Shown here piece by piece: positions 31,573-44,040 of a stretch of DNA of 64,000 nucleotides. Position numbers and translations under genes: made by a program. Below the pieces are notes generated by a model that was given only the letters and a program-made list of their open reading frames with translations, was not told where the DNA came from and made no database searches. Position 1 is the first letter of the stretch. Every line of letters starts with the position of its first letter. Source of the DNA: Hymenopus coronatus (taxonomy: Eukaryota; Arthropoda; Insecta; Mantodea; Hymenopodidae); assembly GCA_030762935.1 (NCBI GenBank), contig CM060882.1:23317001-23381000 (forward strand). The letters run 5' to 3'.

Positions 31573-32914
31573 TAACCATGCCTGATTTAAAGCAACTGAG
31601 AACTGAAAGACAAAACTGCTGTTCAACAGTAAACGCCAGGTACTGAAAATTTTTATCTTTACTTCTCATTTGTTTTTATGTCATTGTCACCTTGAAAGTC
31701 ACCGACTCTACCATCAAATGCCTTTAACTGCTATCTTGCTTCTTTGTCAACAGAGATAGCATATGCTGTACATTCATAATTATATAAATCGCAATTGTAT
31801 TTCACTGAACTTTAAACGTATAACAGTGAATTATGTATAAATAAGGTTCTTTTAACGTGTTTCTAAATTACATTTTGTCCCAAGACCTACAAAAATTTAC
31901 ATATAAATACGAATTGCTTAGAACTGAGTTACGTATAAAGTATGCTTGAGTATATGGTTGTGCACCGGGAACACATGACAAGTATGAAATAAGTCTGGAA
32001 CAGTATAGAACATAAAATTATTGCTTGACTTGTCATGAAATAATTGAACATATACAGAACACAAGTTCCATACAAAAGTCACCAATGGAAACACAGCTTA
32101 ACATTTACTATATATTTGAAAAATGTGATTTCATTGAATCACCCTGTATTAGCTACTGACTTAAAAGGTCACCTAGTCAATGTCTTTCTGCATTCTCAAG
32201 TGTTTCAGTGAAGAGGTCACACCGTAATGTTATAACAATAAAAGAAAGCTATCTTCCCTCCATTTGCAGAACTTTACGGCCATATTTACGATTAATGGGT
32301 AAAGCAATTTGTTAAATAAACTAATTTGTGATTGCTGAAAACTGCATTATGAGATTCCATCATATAGAATCATGCAGTTTGATCCGTAGTGTCATATGAA
32401 GGAATTGTGGTTGCTTGTGTGGCATACTTTTCACAAGTTGTAGTATTTGAGACAAATGCTGTTTAAAGTATGCATTTCAATAGCTGAATTACCTTAGTCG
32501 CAAGTTTTGATAACAAAACTGGAATATTTGATTGTTAGCAAAAATGTTCTGGAATTATTTCCTTCAGCAGTTTGTCTCTTTGTATGCTGATTTTTATAAT
32601 ATGATGTAACCAATCACAACTCTGTGTGTTGGCGCAGATTTAACACATAATTTTATGTGAGATAGTATCAAAGTATTTTCAGTGATATAATTACAGCTCA
32701 AACATGTGTTTTTATGCAGTTCTGAGCATTCACACCAAAATTCTTCCCTTATTAGCAATAATACTTAAATTTTGTTTATGCTAGAATCTATGTTAACAGT
32801 TATTGTCAGATAGTACTGATTAAGAAATAGTTGATCATTCACATAAACATATGTTAGTGGTTGCTTGACCCAAAGAAAATTCATGCATGTGAACTCTCGG
32901 TGGTTTGTTTGCAG
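31573..32914. other. Unassigned sequence before C2H2 exon
   Basis: No repeat head, TIR pair or conserved frame recognised. The last ~30 bases form the splice acceptor of the 32915 exon. Confidence 0.4.
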
Positions 32915-33159
32915 AGAACCAGCAGACCCCTCTGCACCAAGCCTGTGGTTTCTGTGGTAAGGTTATGAGAAGATCAAGTTTGAGGAAGCACATCCAAGAT
33001 CGTCACCTACCATTGCAGGGTCCATTACAGTGCCGTTACTGCTCGAAAATGTTCAAAACAGCAAACAGCCTGCAAAACCATCATTCCATATATCACAGGG
33101 AAATGGGAAAGAAATACCAAAAACGTGAAGTAACTGGTCATGAAATTCAGACTCTATGA
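32915..33159 (+). CDS. Alternative 3' terminal exon with paired C2H2 zinc fingers
   Basis: Seen: the acceptor GGTTTGTTTGCAG ends at 32914. The exon begins AG (two bases of a split codon, same phase as the FLYWCH exons) and reads NQQTPLHQACGFCGK onward to TGA at 33157-33159. Finger 1 is C-x2-C-x11-H-x4-H (CGFC ... RKHIQDRH), one residue short of the usual x12. Finger 2 is a normal C-x2-C-x12-H-x4-H (CRYC ... NHHSIYH) with the NSLQNH helix typical of arthropod BTB zinc-finger proteins. A basic tail (EMGKKYQKRE) follows. Known: paired C2H2 variable exons are typical of lola and broad. Inferred: a DNA-binding C-terminus for a BTB transcription factor isoform. A piggyBac-like MITE starts 230 bases downstream. 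Confidence 0.87.
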
Positions 33160-33391
33160 TGGCTTGAAATGTGTGGCAGCTTTCATACATATGTATTGTG
33201 TAACTTTTGGAGAAGGAAAAGTTTGAGTAGAAACTGCTAACAGTTAGGATGTTATAAGCAGAGTAGGAATTAGTACGAGTCTTGCATGAGGGTAACTAGT
33301 AATAACTAATAGGGATTTATCAATGGAGTTGTTGCTGAGATGTTGGATGTTAAAATATATCTAAAGAATATGCAGGTTAGTTAAGGGTTAA

Positions 33392-34073
33392 GGCTGGTTC
33401 ACAAAACCGAGAACTGTAACCAGAACGACAATGGCAAAGTTAAAATGCATGTATTTTAATGAGAGCATTCATAATAGATAAGAAGCTTTTCTGGGTTCCA
33501 GAAGCGGTTAAGAACACGTGCCAAAGTTTTAACTTTCTAGTTCCCATTCCTAGCCAATGGCATTTAGATCTATATTGTGCATATGACTCTTCACTGTAGT
33601 CTATTCTATGGGTTGTGAAATGAAACAGCTTACTCTAATTGCAGTTTGACATTGGCAAACCAGCATTAGATTGGCTGAATTGGAAGCAGATGAAAAAACA
33701 CCATTGGTCAGTGTAAAACAAATGAAATCTCAATTCACAAAATTGTCTTAACACTTTGACATTCTCATTTCCATTTTGAGAATCATTCTCAGATTAATGC
33801 TAACTTCGTATACCTACTGTTGCAGGTTAAACCTAGTGGAGGACAATGGATTTTTTTCAGACATAAAAATCCTTAGTATGACTTCCTTTGGAAGGGAAAT
33901 AAAGTCGTTGGTTCCATGTCGTAGATTTGCGGCAGGTTAAAGAACCTCAAGCCTGTAAAGGAGGCCTCTGAGTTGTCTTTCAAGCCCAGTATAGAATGGG
34001 AAAGCTAAGAACCACTGCAGTTGAAGAGCATCTATATATAAAACTCCATTTCTCATGTTATTGAGAACCAGCC
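33392..34073. mobile_element. piggyBac-like MITE with SINE C inside
   Basis: TTAA duplications at 33388-33391 and 34074-34077. Ends: GGCTGGTTCACAA at left, TTGAGAACCAGCC at right. A + strand SINE C occupies about 33822-34050. Right-half remains of the same family end at 48507 (GAACCAGCC then TTAA) and a left-half-like piece lies at 45519-45720. Confidence 0.8.
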
Positions 34074-34534
34074 TTAAGATTATGTCTTAGCAGTAATAAT
34101 CTTGAAAACAGTGTATAAGGTGCAATGCTTGAGAACATGAATTAATCAAATAAAAATGAGACTTTCTTCCTCTTGATTAGGAAGGGTGAGGTTCAGACTT
34201 AAATGGCATTGAAAAAGGAGTTAATGCCTTAAATTTGCTACTTTGACCAGAACATTTACCAGCCCTTCAGTATGGCTGAACAAGAATACAAGTGTCTGTG
34301 GGCAATGCATAACTTTGGCATTAAGGCTGATTTGTGTTCCATTCTCTGAACATTATAATTTGTTTTATATGGTGTCTACAAACTATTTCAAGTTGATCAA
34401 GAGAAACGTTTGAATAGTTTCTTTACATATTAAAGAAATAGTAACAGTCAAATGTCAATACAATCACTTTATACTCCTCAATAAACTCCATATTTTTCCA
34501 TGACATTGCAAGAAACAACTGAATAGCAAATCCA

Positions 34535-35215
34535 GTTTTAAAAAAATTGATTTGTTACATTCACGTGGCTTCCTTCACCCTCTATCATTTGTTAGTGGGT
34601 ATACAAATTATTCTTTCTGAAAGCTTTATTTTAATCAAGATAAACCATTGCAGAAATAGTTCCATTACACATAAACAACTGAAAATCAACAGGACTTTAA
34701 ATTAATGACAAAGTATTGAACAATTCAAAGCATTAATAATGGAATTAGTTAAAATAAATTGTGTGCTTTATAGAGATTTAATTTTTTCTGTACTGCATTT
34801 TTTTCTATTGCTTAAATATTTACTGGTTAAATAAGCTTGTACAAAATTCCTTGCAAATGAAGAGGATGTAAAAGACTATTCACAGAAAGTTCCAGATGTG
34901 CGTTTTATTGGTCATGTAAATAACTCAAATATATGGCATATTACTCGAAATCGTTATTCATTTATTAGAATTTTCCAATTAAATGGTAGTTTAGGATCAA
35001 GAGATTTTCTTGAAAATCTTCATGTCTTATCTTTGGAAGATACTGAGCTTAAATATTAAGTTTGGTTTTTATCTTACTTTTCATGTTTGAGTCATACTAT
35101 TTGGGGACACATACTTTTTTAAAAATCTAATGTGTCATATTCACATGACTTTGTAAAGCAATTCTTAAACAAACTGTTTTTACGATCTTCTATCTATGGA
35201 CTTTGTGACTTGAGA
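34535..35215 (-). repeat. Family R, two minus fragments
   Basis: 34535-35110 runs from 'gatttgttacattcacgtgg' to the mid-element block 'cttggaagatactgagc', without the palindromic end. 35112-35215 is another distal end (AATCTAATGTGTCATATTCAC). Confidence 0.65.
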
Positions 35216-35364
35216 TAAACATTTGTAGAAAATGTTATTACACATTTCCATTTAGTATAATGGAAGTTCAGTAGTACAGTAGGTTGTGTTGAGCTATGTG
35301 ATTGCTTTGAAATTCTGTCTCTTGGGACATTTTCAAAAGAAAAATGGTTGATATTACAAATAAA

Positions 35365-35700
35365 ATTAGACCGCTTGCCTCCCATCTAGGCAGCCCGGGT
35401 TCGATCCCAAGCGCCCGCATGTGGGATTCATGGTGGATGAAGCAGCATCTGGGCAGGTTTTCTCTGGGTCTTCCAGTTTCCTCTGCCACTCATTCCACCA
35501 ATTGCTCCATAATCACCTTTCCAACCATCAATTTTGCTTATATTTCATATCATCCACTTCCTCATGTTCATGCTTGGCTACAGGCTAACCCCTCATAACA
35601 GGTTCTCCAATCTGTAGTTTCGTGCTGTAGGCTCCCCGACAGGCTTCTGACCCCTAGACATTGGCTTGTAAGTCCTTCAATTCCAGGGGAGGATAAGCTA
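35365..35700 (+). repeat. SINE type B, plus copy
   Basis: Head with TAGACCGCTTGCCTCCCATC and B box GGTTCGATCCC, then body GTGGGATTCATGGTGG and TTTTCTCTGGGTCTTCC, CCACTCATTCCACCAATTGC. Copies on the minus strand at 57845-58030 and 59625-59825. Confidence 0.8.
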
Positions 35701-36057
35701 ATTATGAAAGAAATCTACATTTTATATGCTGCAAGTCTTTTCCTATATTTTAATGTTTTCCAGTTATACAAAATTATATAACATGATTTTCAATGAAGAA
35801 CATGAGTATGCTTTATTCACCATGGCTTTGTTGCATAAAACAGGAAAAACATTAAACGTATTGTCCTGAAGTATTAAAATTGAGAAACATAAGTAACAGG
35901 TATAAATACAAATAACTATGAGGGTGGTTTGATAAATCTGGTAAAAAATAAAAGAAAAAATTTACTTCATAAACAACTCAACTTCTTCTTGACATTGACT
36001 ACTTTGAGGGATATACACTTGACCCAACGATCCTCCAGCTTTTTCATCCCATTAGAA

Positions 36058-37089
36058 AAAAAATGTGATGTGTTCCATTCACATGACTTTCTCTACATCT
36101 CTGCAAAATAATATTATTGAAAAGCTTATGCTTCTATTTACTTCATGTTAATCGAGAAAAAAATATCAGAAATAGTGTTATTACTTGCTTCCTTACAAGT
36201 AGAAGCGAAATAAGGGAGTAGCATAGCTACTCAAAAGCTGGTTGCTATGTGACTGAAGTTCCTTTGTTTGTGTGGACAGGAGTTGACCAATTCCTGTATG
36301 AGAAAAGTATAACTTTTTCAAAGCTGAAACGAAAAACAAGGAATACCTCAAAAACTATCAACTCCATGAAAAAATGTATATAACATAAAATGTGCTCTAC
36401 ATCTTTTTATCTGCTAAGTTTTTGTCCATCTCTTATGGTTTACCAGTTATGTAAAATTCCATAAAATTCATCCAGAATAAAGTAATCTTTAGAGGCTATT
36501 CCCAGAAAATTCAAGATATACGTTTTATTTTTGAGGTAAATATCTTTGATATACAATATTTTAATCAAAATCGTTAGAGCCATTTTTGAGAAAATCAAAA
36601 TTTTTGAAAAAAGTTCCCTGTAAATGTAAATGACGTGTTATTTATGGACGCTCTTTAACTGCTGTGGTTCTCAGCATCCCATTCTAAATTGGGCATGAAA
36701 GACCGCTTAATTTTGCTCAGAGGTATCTTATCTGGCTTGAGGTTCTTTTACATGCCATAAATCTACGACACGGGACCAACTGCTTTACTTCCCTTCCAAA
36801 GGAAGCTATGCTAAGGATTTAAAAGTTCCATGTAAAGGGTAGTTTGGTGTGGGGGATTTTCCTGAAAATCTTCGTGTCGCATCCTTGGAAGATACCAAAC
36901 TTAAATACCAAGCTATGCTATGCACGCGCGCGCACACACGCACATGGGACTTATTTCTAAAAATGCTTTTTTTGGATTCGGGGGGATGCAAAACATGTAT
37001 TTCTGGTGAAATCTTGGTATCAAATTTTTGGGTGCATTACAATACCTTCTCTATACACCATGTATATAGTGCACATAGAGAAAGTAATA
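36058..37089 (-). repeat. Family R repeat with SINE C inserted, inside mariner
   Basis: Runs from TGTGATGTGTTCCATTCACA to ATACACCATGTATATAGTG and AGAGAAAGTAA. SINE C (36633-36824) is bracketed by AAAAGTTCCCTGTAAA and AAAAGTTCCATGTAAA, a 16 bp target duplication with one mismatch. The GT microsatellite site here reads CGCGCGCGCACACACGCACA. Confidence 0.85.
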
Positions 37090-37094
37090 GGATC

Positions 37095-37790
37095 TGTCAA
37101 ACACTGCAAAATACTCATTGACTGCAACTAACACTTCCTCATTTGATGAAAATGTCTTCCCACAAGGCCAAGTTCAAGTTAAGGAACAGGAAGAATTCAC
37201 TTGGGACTAAGCCTGGTGAATAGGGTGGAATGTGGGACAGTAGATTATCCTGGTGAAAGAGCATTTTTTTGTGTGCCAACCTTGGTGTTTTTTCAGCCAA
37301 TCCAAGTTTGAATTGATCCAACAATGAAGCATAACAGGGCCCAGTTATGGTTCTGCATTTTATAGTAATCTATGAGGATTATTCCATGGGAATCAAAAAA
37401 CCTTACCAGCTGACAAAATGGTCTGTCTTCTTCGGTGCACTTTTCACCAACATTGTCCATTGTTTTGACTTTCATTTTGACTCTGGTGGGTAGTGATGGA
37501 TCCAGTTTTCATCAATAGTTACAAATCAGTGCAAAAAGTCTTGCAGATTGTGATTAAACATCGCCAGACGTGTTGAAGTGTTGTTCCAGATGCAGTTGCA
37601 ACCTAGCCCATCCACCTTGCACACAACTTCATAACCACTTCTCCATGCATGATATTATGCACTCCCTCAGTCTCAGCAATCTCACAAATCTTTATTTGGC
37701 AGTCTTACATTACCATATAGATTTTGTAAATGGTGACCTCAATTGGGTGGTGGGAGCATACTTTGTCTTCAGTACTTCTCTGACCCATTT
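37095..37790 (-). pseudogene. mariner transposase, central part
   Basis: The minus strand shows, in shifting frames, PIEVTIYKIYMV (end of the second HTH), CEIAETEGV and LCARWMG, then QSQNESQNNGQCW (region following the first Asp), FFDSHGIILIDYYKMQNHN, HQDN (second catalytic Asp), and PPYSPGLVPSEFFLF (last acidic block, where the third catalytic Asp of mariner is replaced by Glu or lost by mutation). Many stops and frameshifts: dead copy. The last part (LEDRWVKCISLK) lies at 36057-35990 beyond the family R insertion. Confidence 0.8.
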
Positions 37791-37792
37791 AA

Positions 37793-38511
37793 GGGGAGTC
37801 AAAATTGGATTTTCATAAGTGTTTTCCATTTTATGTTTTAATTGTATAAGAATATTTTGAATCTTCCGTTCATTTTGGTATGACTTTCATAGAGGTGCAC
37901 TATCTGTAAATAGTTTAAAAATATTGTTTAAATAATCCTGCTTGTAGTTTTTTTGAACATTTTGGTGCACTCACTTGGTAAAACATCAATAACTTTGTAA
38001 ATATTAATGCTAGAGAAGATATCTTTTTCATATTTTGATCGGAAAGCTCTACTTTAGCTATTCGTAACATTGACATCCTGCTGATATTTTCTTCATGTGA
38101 GGGTTTCAAAGTACTGTGAAGTTGTATTTGGAAAGTTAGGTTACTTTTTAAATTTTAAGTTTGAAAGCAATTTCTGACGAAGTAAAATTTTAGACACAAA
38201 TGCTCCATTATCTCAGAAACTAATATACACTAAGGGCTGAAATTTTTACCACATATTTGGACCTAATTAAAGTTTTATGTATGTGGTTTAGTTATTTTTT
38301 TAATATTTAAAAATCATCATTTTTCAATAAAATTTTAAGAGCTTTATTTATAAAATCATACCTTTCCTTCTAATGAACGAAATATTCTATTTTTCATCAA
38401 TCAACATTAAAGGTATTGCTGAATATACTTCAAAGTTTTAGCTCATCTTAAATAGTTGCTGAAATAATGGGTGAAACTTTAGCATTGGCAATATAGGGAT
38501 TGCACCTCCCC
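37793..38511. mobile_element. TTAA-flanked MITE, GGGGAG ends
   Basis: TTAA at 37789-37792 and 38512-38515. Ends GGGGAG and CTCCCC. 719 bp, very AT-rich, no coding frame. It splits the mariner HTH coding region: mariner sequence resumes on either side. Confidence 0.75.
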
Positions 38512-39059
38512 TTAAATTTGATATATTTGGTTTTCAATAATGGTGCAGAGTCCGTGTGAACAACATCCAATCTATTTTGATATGTGTGGCAGTCCAACCC
38601 TTCAAATAAAAATTTTTAATAACAGCACAAAACTCAGTTTTTCTCTATTTTCAATTGCAGTCAACACATTGATCAGTTCAGGCTGCTGTCAAATGAACTG
38701 TATGCTGTACAATGTTGAAATTTTATATTATCCTTTGAATAATCAAGCTTACCAACCAGAAGCCACAACAAAAAATGTTCCATTATTTCATGGAAATATA
38801 CAAGACTTATCAAACCACCTAGTATATAATTATTTAAAGCAGCTTTATTATGTATCTAGGAATTCTGTAACTGAATAAAAAGAATTTGATAATAGGTATG
38901 ACTACACTTTTTTAAAATAATTTAGCATATTTCATATTTTTAAGTTCAAGTTGATCATAGCATGTTGGTGATTGTCTGTTGGCCACATTTTACATTGGTT
39001 TCTTGATCAGGGAATTTCTGGTTCCCCCACTATCTGCACATGGTGACAAGAGATGAACT

Positions 39060-39300
39060 CATTGCCATAGATAGGATGAAATCACAACTTGCACATGTGA
39101 AACTTGGCAAATTTAGCACAGGGACCTTTTCTTTCAAGGCATGGGGTTGTTTTTCAAGCAAATAAACATTACATGTGACCAACAGCTTTACTTCCCTTCC
39201 AAAAGAAACCAGCTATGGATATTTATGTCCTGTTTGAACCTGCAAGCTTGTGCATTAGAAATAGCTAGGTAATCACTACACCATGGAGGGCGACCTATGT
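39060..39300 (-). repeat. SINE type C, minus copy
   Basis: Minus strand: CCATGGTGTAGTGATTACC at the head and body elements ATAAATATCC and AAGGGAAGTAAAGC. Confidence 0.65.
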
Positions 39301-39324
39301 TTTCAATGTAAGTAGGTAATTTGT

Positions 39325-39417
39325 TATACAAGAGACCTTTACAGGCTATTCCCAGAACATTCAAAATATAGGGTTCATTTTTCATGCAAATTTCTTAAAT
39401 ATGTAATACTTTAGTAA

Positions 39418-39456
<39 letters not shown>

Positions 39457-39850
39457 TTTAATCTTTACATAGCTTGACTACAGAGGTCTTATTGCGACAA
39501 ACATACATGAATAGAGTACATGATTACTCAAAATTGTTACAGGCATTTTTGAGAAAATAGATTTTCCCTGTGTTAGTTTTGGATGAGAGGGATTATCTTG
39601 AAAAATTTTGTGTCTCGTTTTTGGAAGCTATTGTACTTAAACCCAGTTTGGTATATGTCAGATTTTTCTTTTTGTGTTAGGCTGTTCACACACACACACA
39701 CACGCCCATGCCCCCACCCCCACACCCAGAGAGAATTTATTTGCTCAGAGGGGCCCCAAAGCATGTATTTCCAGTAAAATCTCAATATTGAATTCTGGGT
39801 GGAATACAATGCCTTGCATACATACATGTACAAGTTAGATAAAGTGAAAG
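39325..39850 (-). repeat. Family R repeat, partial, diverged
   Basis: Contains the mid-element blocks 'aggctattcccagaacattc', a (TA)n tract at 39420-39450, the CA microsatellite 39690-39705, and ends 'caatgccttgcatac' in place of an intact palindrome. Confidence 0.65.
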
Positions 39851-40156
39851 GTAGTCCATTAGAACGCCACTAGTTTTTGGTGCAAATAGAAATATTTGAA
39901 AACAAAAACAGTGAAGATTGAATTTGTATTTGGGCTGTTTGTGACTATGTTGAAGTAGCACATTATTTCATAGTATTGATTTCTTTCCTGCAGTGCATAA
40001 AGTGTAGTTGTAGTGTCCTATAAGAGGACCAAGGACAATCTGGAATACCAAAAAATCTTTTTGTTTGGCTAATGGAACAATTAGAGCAGGTCTATACAAG
40101 CATTTCCTACACAACAGGCTCACAAAGACTTTTTACATTAGTTTGATAAATTAAAA

Positions 40157-41043
40157 TAAAATCTGATGTGTTACATTCACTTGACTTTCTCAATATTTCT
40201 GCAACAAATTATTGTTAAAAAACTAATGCTTCTTTTTCTTCATGCTAATCAAGAAAAAAAAATCAGATAGTCTTATTAATTGCTTCCATGCAAGTAGAAG
40301 GGAAATAAGGGAGTAGCATAGCCTTAAAGTATTAGTCAAAAGCTGGTTGCTATGTGACTGAAGTTCCTTTGTTTCTATTGACAGTTGACAAATTCCCCTA
40401 CGAAAAAAGTAAAACCAATAATAAGGGAATATCTCAAAAACGATCCTTTGCACAAAAAAAGTTACATAACATAAATTGTGTGTATTAACAAGCTCTACAT
40501 TTTTTGTGAAGTAGGTTTTGTCTATCTCTTACGGTTTACCAGCTATGCAAAATTCTGTAAAATTCATCCAGAATAAAGTAATCTTCAGAGGCTATTCCCA
40601 AAAAATTCAAGATATACATTATATTTGTCAGGTAAATATCTTTAATATACAGTATTTTAATCAAAATCGTTAGAGCCATTTTTAGAAAATCAAAATTTTT
40701 GAAATTTTTTCCATGTAAAGAGTAGTTGGGGAATTTTCTTAAAAAGCTTCGTGTCACATCCTTGGAAGATACTGATCTTAAATACCAAGTTTGGTATTTA
40801 AGGGACTTTCCGTATTTTGAGCTATGCTGCTCAGTTACACACATGGACATTTTTTTAAAAATGCTCTTTTTTTTTTTTTTTTTTCCTTTTTTTCCTTTTT
40901 TTTTTTCTTTTTCTTTTTCTTTTTTTTTTTTACCCAGTGGAACTGAAAACATGTATTTTCGGTGAAATCTCAGTATGGAATTTTTGGGTGCATTACAATA
41001 CCTTCTCTATACACTATGTACATAGTATGTATAGAGAAAGTAA
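40157..41043 (-). repeat. Family R repeat, full length
   Basis: Begins AATCTGATGTGTTACATTCAC with ACTTTCTCAATATTTCTG and ends ACTATGTACATAGTATG then TAGAGAAAGTAAAAA. The CA-microsatellite position has been replaced or overrun by a long T/C tract (40866-40931), which makes the poly-Lys shadow frame on the minus strand. Confidence 0.85.
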
Positions 41044-43224
41044 AAATAGTTCAGACAGTAGCATTTGGAAGATTGTGAGTTCATATCCTGTGTGCCAAAC
41101 AATCCAGCTGAGCTTGTTTTGTGAGTTTCCTCACTTGACATGTAAACATCAGATTTCATATGTCTTATCATAATACAAGAGTTCCACCCTAAAACATGGT
41201 AGAGGAAGCTGATTATGCAACTAAAGCCATCAAGCCAGTGTAAGCTTAAAGCATGCATATCCACACACAGAGCAATGGCAATAAACTGGATGTCACAGGA
41301 AGGTCGTTTGTCTGATACAAAAGGAATCATGTGCATTATAATCAAGAAAGTCTCACTTATGTTTGATCACTCTTTGTAACATGTCCTCTTCTTGTGCGAT
41401 TAGAAACTTGCCAGTTTGTTATTGTAAACTACAGGAACCATATTGTTTTCTAAAAACTGTGTCACTTGAAGATAAAAATACTAATTTTGAAATACAGAAT
41501 GTGTAAATAGTTTAAATTTTAAACACATTTTTAATTTTATAATGTGCAAATGAATGTTGATTTTGCTATACTAGAAATAATGAACCTTTGTGAGCTTTAA
41601 CTTTAAATTTGGCTTTTATCCAAACTTTTTATATGAACAGTATAACCCAGTTAATACACTCTTTCAAGGATCCACATAAAATTGAAAATTATTTAGGGAA
41701 TGGAGAAAATAATCTTTACTCTATTTCATAATGGGTATATTTTGTTGTTCTAGTTATGGTGAATGATGCTTAAAAAATTTACTGTGAAACAGTATCACAA
41801 CTTATTCTAGTAATGCTAAGAAATGCAGAATACAAAGAAATATCAACTTTACAGAAAGAGGAGAAAATGAAAGCAGATTTTTGAGTGATTAGTGCCTTTT
41901 GGTAAATACCATAATATAACATAAAATGGGTTGAAAAGACAAATCATTAGCTTTAGGAATGTGTTGAATAGACAAGTTTCCAAGTTGCTGCAAATCTGGA
42001 TGTTAAACCTTCCCATGCAAAATTAGTTTGCTTTAATGTTATTTATAATTAATCATGTGCATTATAACTATATTGTATAAATTTAGGGAAAAACTCACTA
42101 AGATGCTGGATGAAAAAACTAACAGTATATGTGCTGAAAGCTATAACATATAAATATTCATATTATACACTCACAGCTTCAGTCTAAACACTTATCTGTC
42201 TGGAAATGTCTTAAAATAAAGTACCACTATCGGTATATATCTGGGTACTGATTAAATCAAATTTATTGACCATAAGTTTTCATTACAGAAACATTGGCTT
42301 CGTCAAATATAAACAATGGAAAATTACAGAATACTGCTTGAAATTACGTTGCATGAAAAGTTTAACACAATTAGGAAATAGATTAAAAAGATAAAGCATG
42401 AGAAGTTACAATTGAAATACAAGATACATTATTGGAAAATATATATTATTTGCACCATTATATACTAAATTAGTTATAAACAATGACCAATTTAATATAA
42501 AATATGATTTCTTGAAATGAGTGTAGGATAAGTCTTCTTTTTCATAGCTGGTAATGCATCCTTCCTCCTTATTATTCTCAGACATATAACAGCCCCCATA
42601 AAAGTAATGTATTAGTATAACTAGTTATTTAGTAATGTAGATTACGCAATTCACATAATTTCTAATGTTACCTATTTTGTCGCATCATTTCAAATCATTT
42701 GAATAGTTGTACTTAGCTTTCTGTGGGGCATTTTCTGTATTACTTTCTTCTTCTGAGCCAAATAGATATTCAGATTTGTAGAATGATAACAAGCGACAGT
42801 TTATCAAATTCAAATGATTTGCTTAAAATTGAAAAGTCTTTTTCTGTAGAAACATTTGCGCAGGACATTCATTAAATATGGTATTAACATACTCAACTTG
42901 GGGATATCCAATCAAAGATGATCACTAAAAATGTTAAACATTTATTTTCAGACAGTTGAATTTCAGACTGTTGAATATCTTTAAATTATCTCAAAATTTA
43001 AAAAAAAAAAAAAAATGTCACAAAAGAAAATCTTGTATACATGCTCTACTGTAGCTTCTACTTTGGTTTGTCAGAGGCCAGTTTACTTATTCTATGGAGT
43101 CATCATCAAACACATACAAGTTACAATCAAAACTATTATAACTTAAGATTTTGCTTTATGTTGTGATAATTCATTATGATTTCACTGGCTGTAACTGACT
43201 GTTTATTGTTATTTTTTGTCTCAA
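41044..43224. other. Unassigned AT-rich sequence
   Basis: No conserved domain or repeat end recognised. Short frames at 41007-41345 overlap the family R end. Confidence 0.4.
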
Positions 43225-44040
43225 AAAAAGTTATTTTCTGCTTAGAAGAAGACTATATTGCATTTTTTTGCTAGATTGTATAGGCTTGTGCAACAGGATT
43301 TCAAGTGTTACACCATACTTTGAAACTACAGTATACTCCATGCAGCAATAAAGGACCCTCGTGTGACAACAGAGTAAATTTCCACTGGTTTTGGCCTGCC
43401 TGTTATGTGATAACGTTCCTTCACATCCCAATGAGAGCATTCTTGTATCTGATGTTGGGCTCATCATAACTTAGTTTTTACCACCTAAAGTGACTGCCAT
43501 TATACAGCCACTGGACCAAGGCGCAATTGCATCAGTAAAATGGCGCTACTGGGCTGGTCTACTGAGATTACTACTTGATGAAGATGATTTGGTCGCGTTC
43601 TGGAAGAAATTGATAATTCTAGATGCCATACGTAGGATTTCAAGCCACAAACACTAGTTTAGTCTTGGAGTAAAATTCTTTCAGATAGAGAAAGAAAGTG
43701 ATTTTCTCAGTATTCTTTCAGATAGAGAAAGAAAGTGATGTTCTCAGTATCAGTGGTGAAGAAGCAACTACACAATTAATGAAACTGGCAATGGTTTTGA
43801 AGATGTCGGAATGAGTGGCTGAAGTTTGACACATGTGAACCCGGCTTGCAGAAAATGAGTGAAGCCAAATTGTGACTGCTGCTTCACAAGCAAACAAAGA
43901 GGACAGTGGAGATGAAGACACTGACCTTATCAGTCACTGTACTGCGTTGATACTGTTCTAGATTATATGGGGCAGAGGGGTTTGAATAGACAGCTCCTCT
44001 CCATGGACTATTTTAAGAAATAAACAGGCCTACAGTACTT
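43225..44040 (+). pseudogene. Tigger/pogo transposase, C-terminal catalytic part
   Basis: The + strand reads LLCDNVPSHPNES (second catalytic Asp block, DN.P.HP), then a stop and LPPKVTAIIQPLDQGAIASV, the hallmark LPPNxTxxxQPxDQG motif of this family with the third acidic residue, then KWRYWAGLLRLLLDEDD, FWKKLIILDAI and a decayed tail. A 37 bp tandem duplication (43675-43748) interrupts the tail. Inactive. Confidence 0.85.

Larger units (their letters stand above)
35922..38824 (-). mobile_element. mariner transposon with three nested insertions
   Basis: Left end GAGGGTGGTTTGATAAATCT and right end AGACTTATCAAACCACCTAG are inverted. The minus-strand coding parts lie in three blocks: 38600-38520 and 37790-37090 and 36057-35930. 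Insertions: family R at 36058-37089, a SINE C inside that at 36633-36824, and a TTAA MITE at 37793-38511. Removing them in order leaves a ~1.15 kb mariner-sized element. Confidence 0.8.

Noticed and set aside
40536..40952. 138-codon minus frame with a Lys/Glu-rich start
   Set aside because: It reads the T/C tract and family R; the same region in other copies is full of stops.
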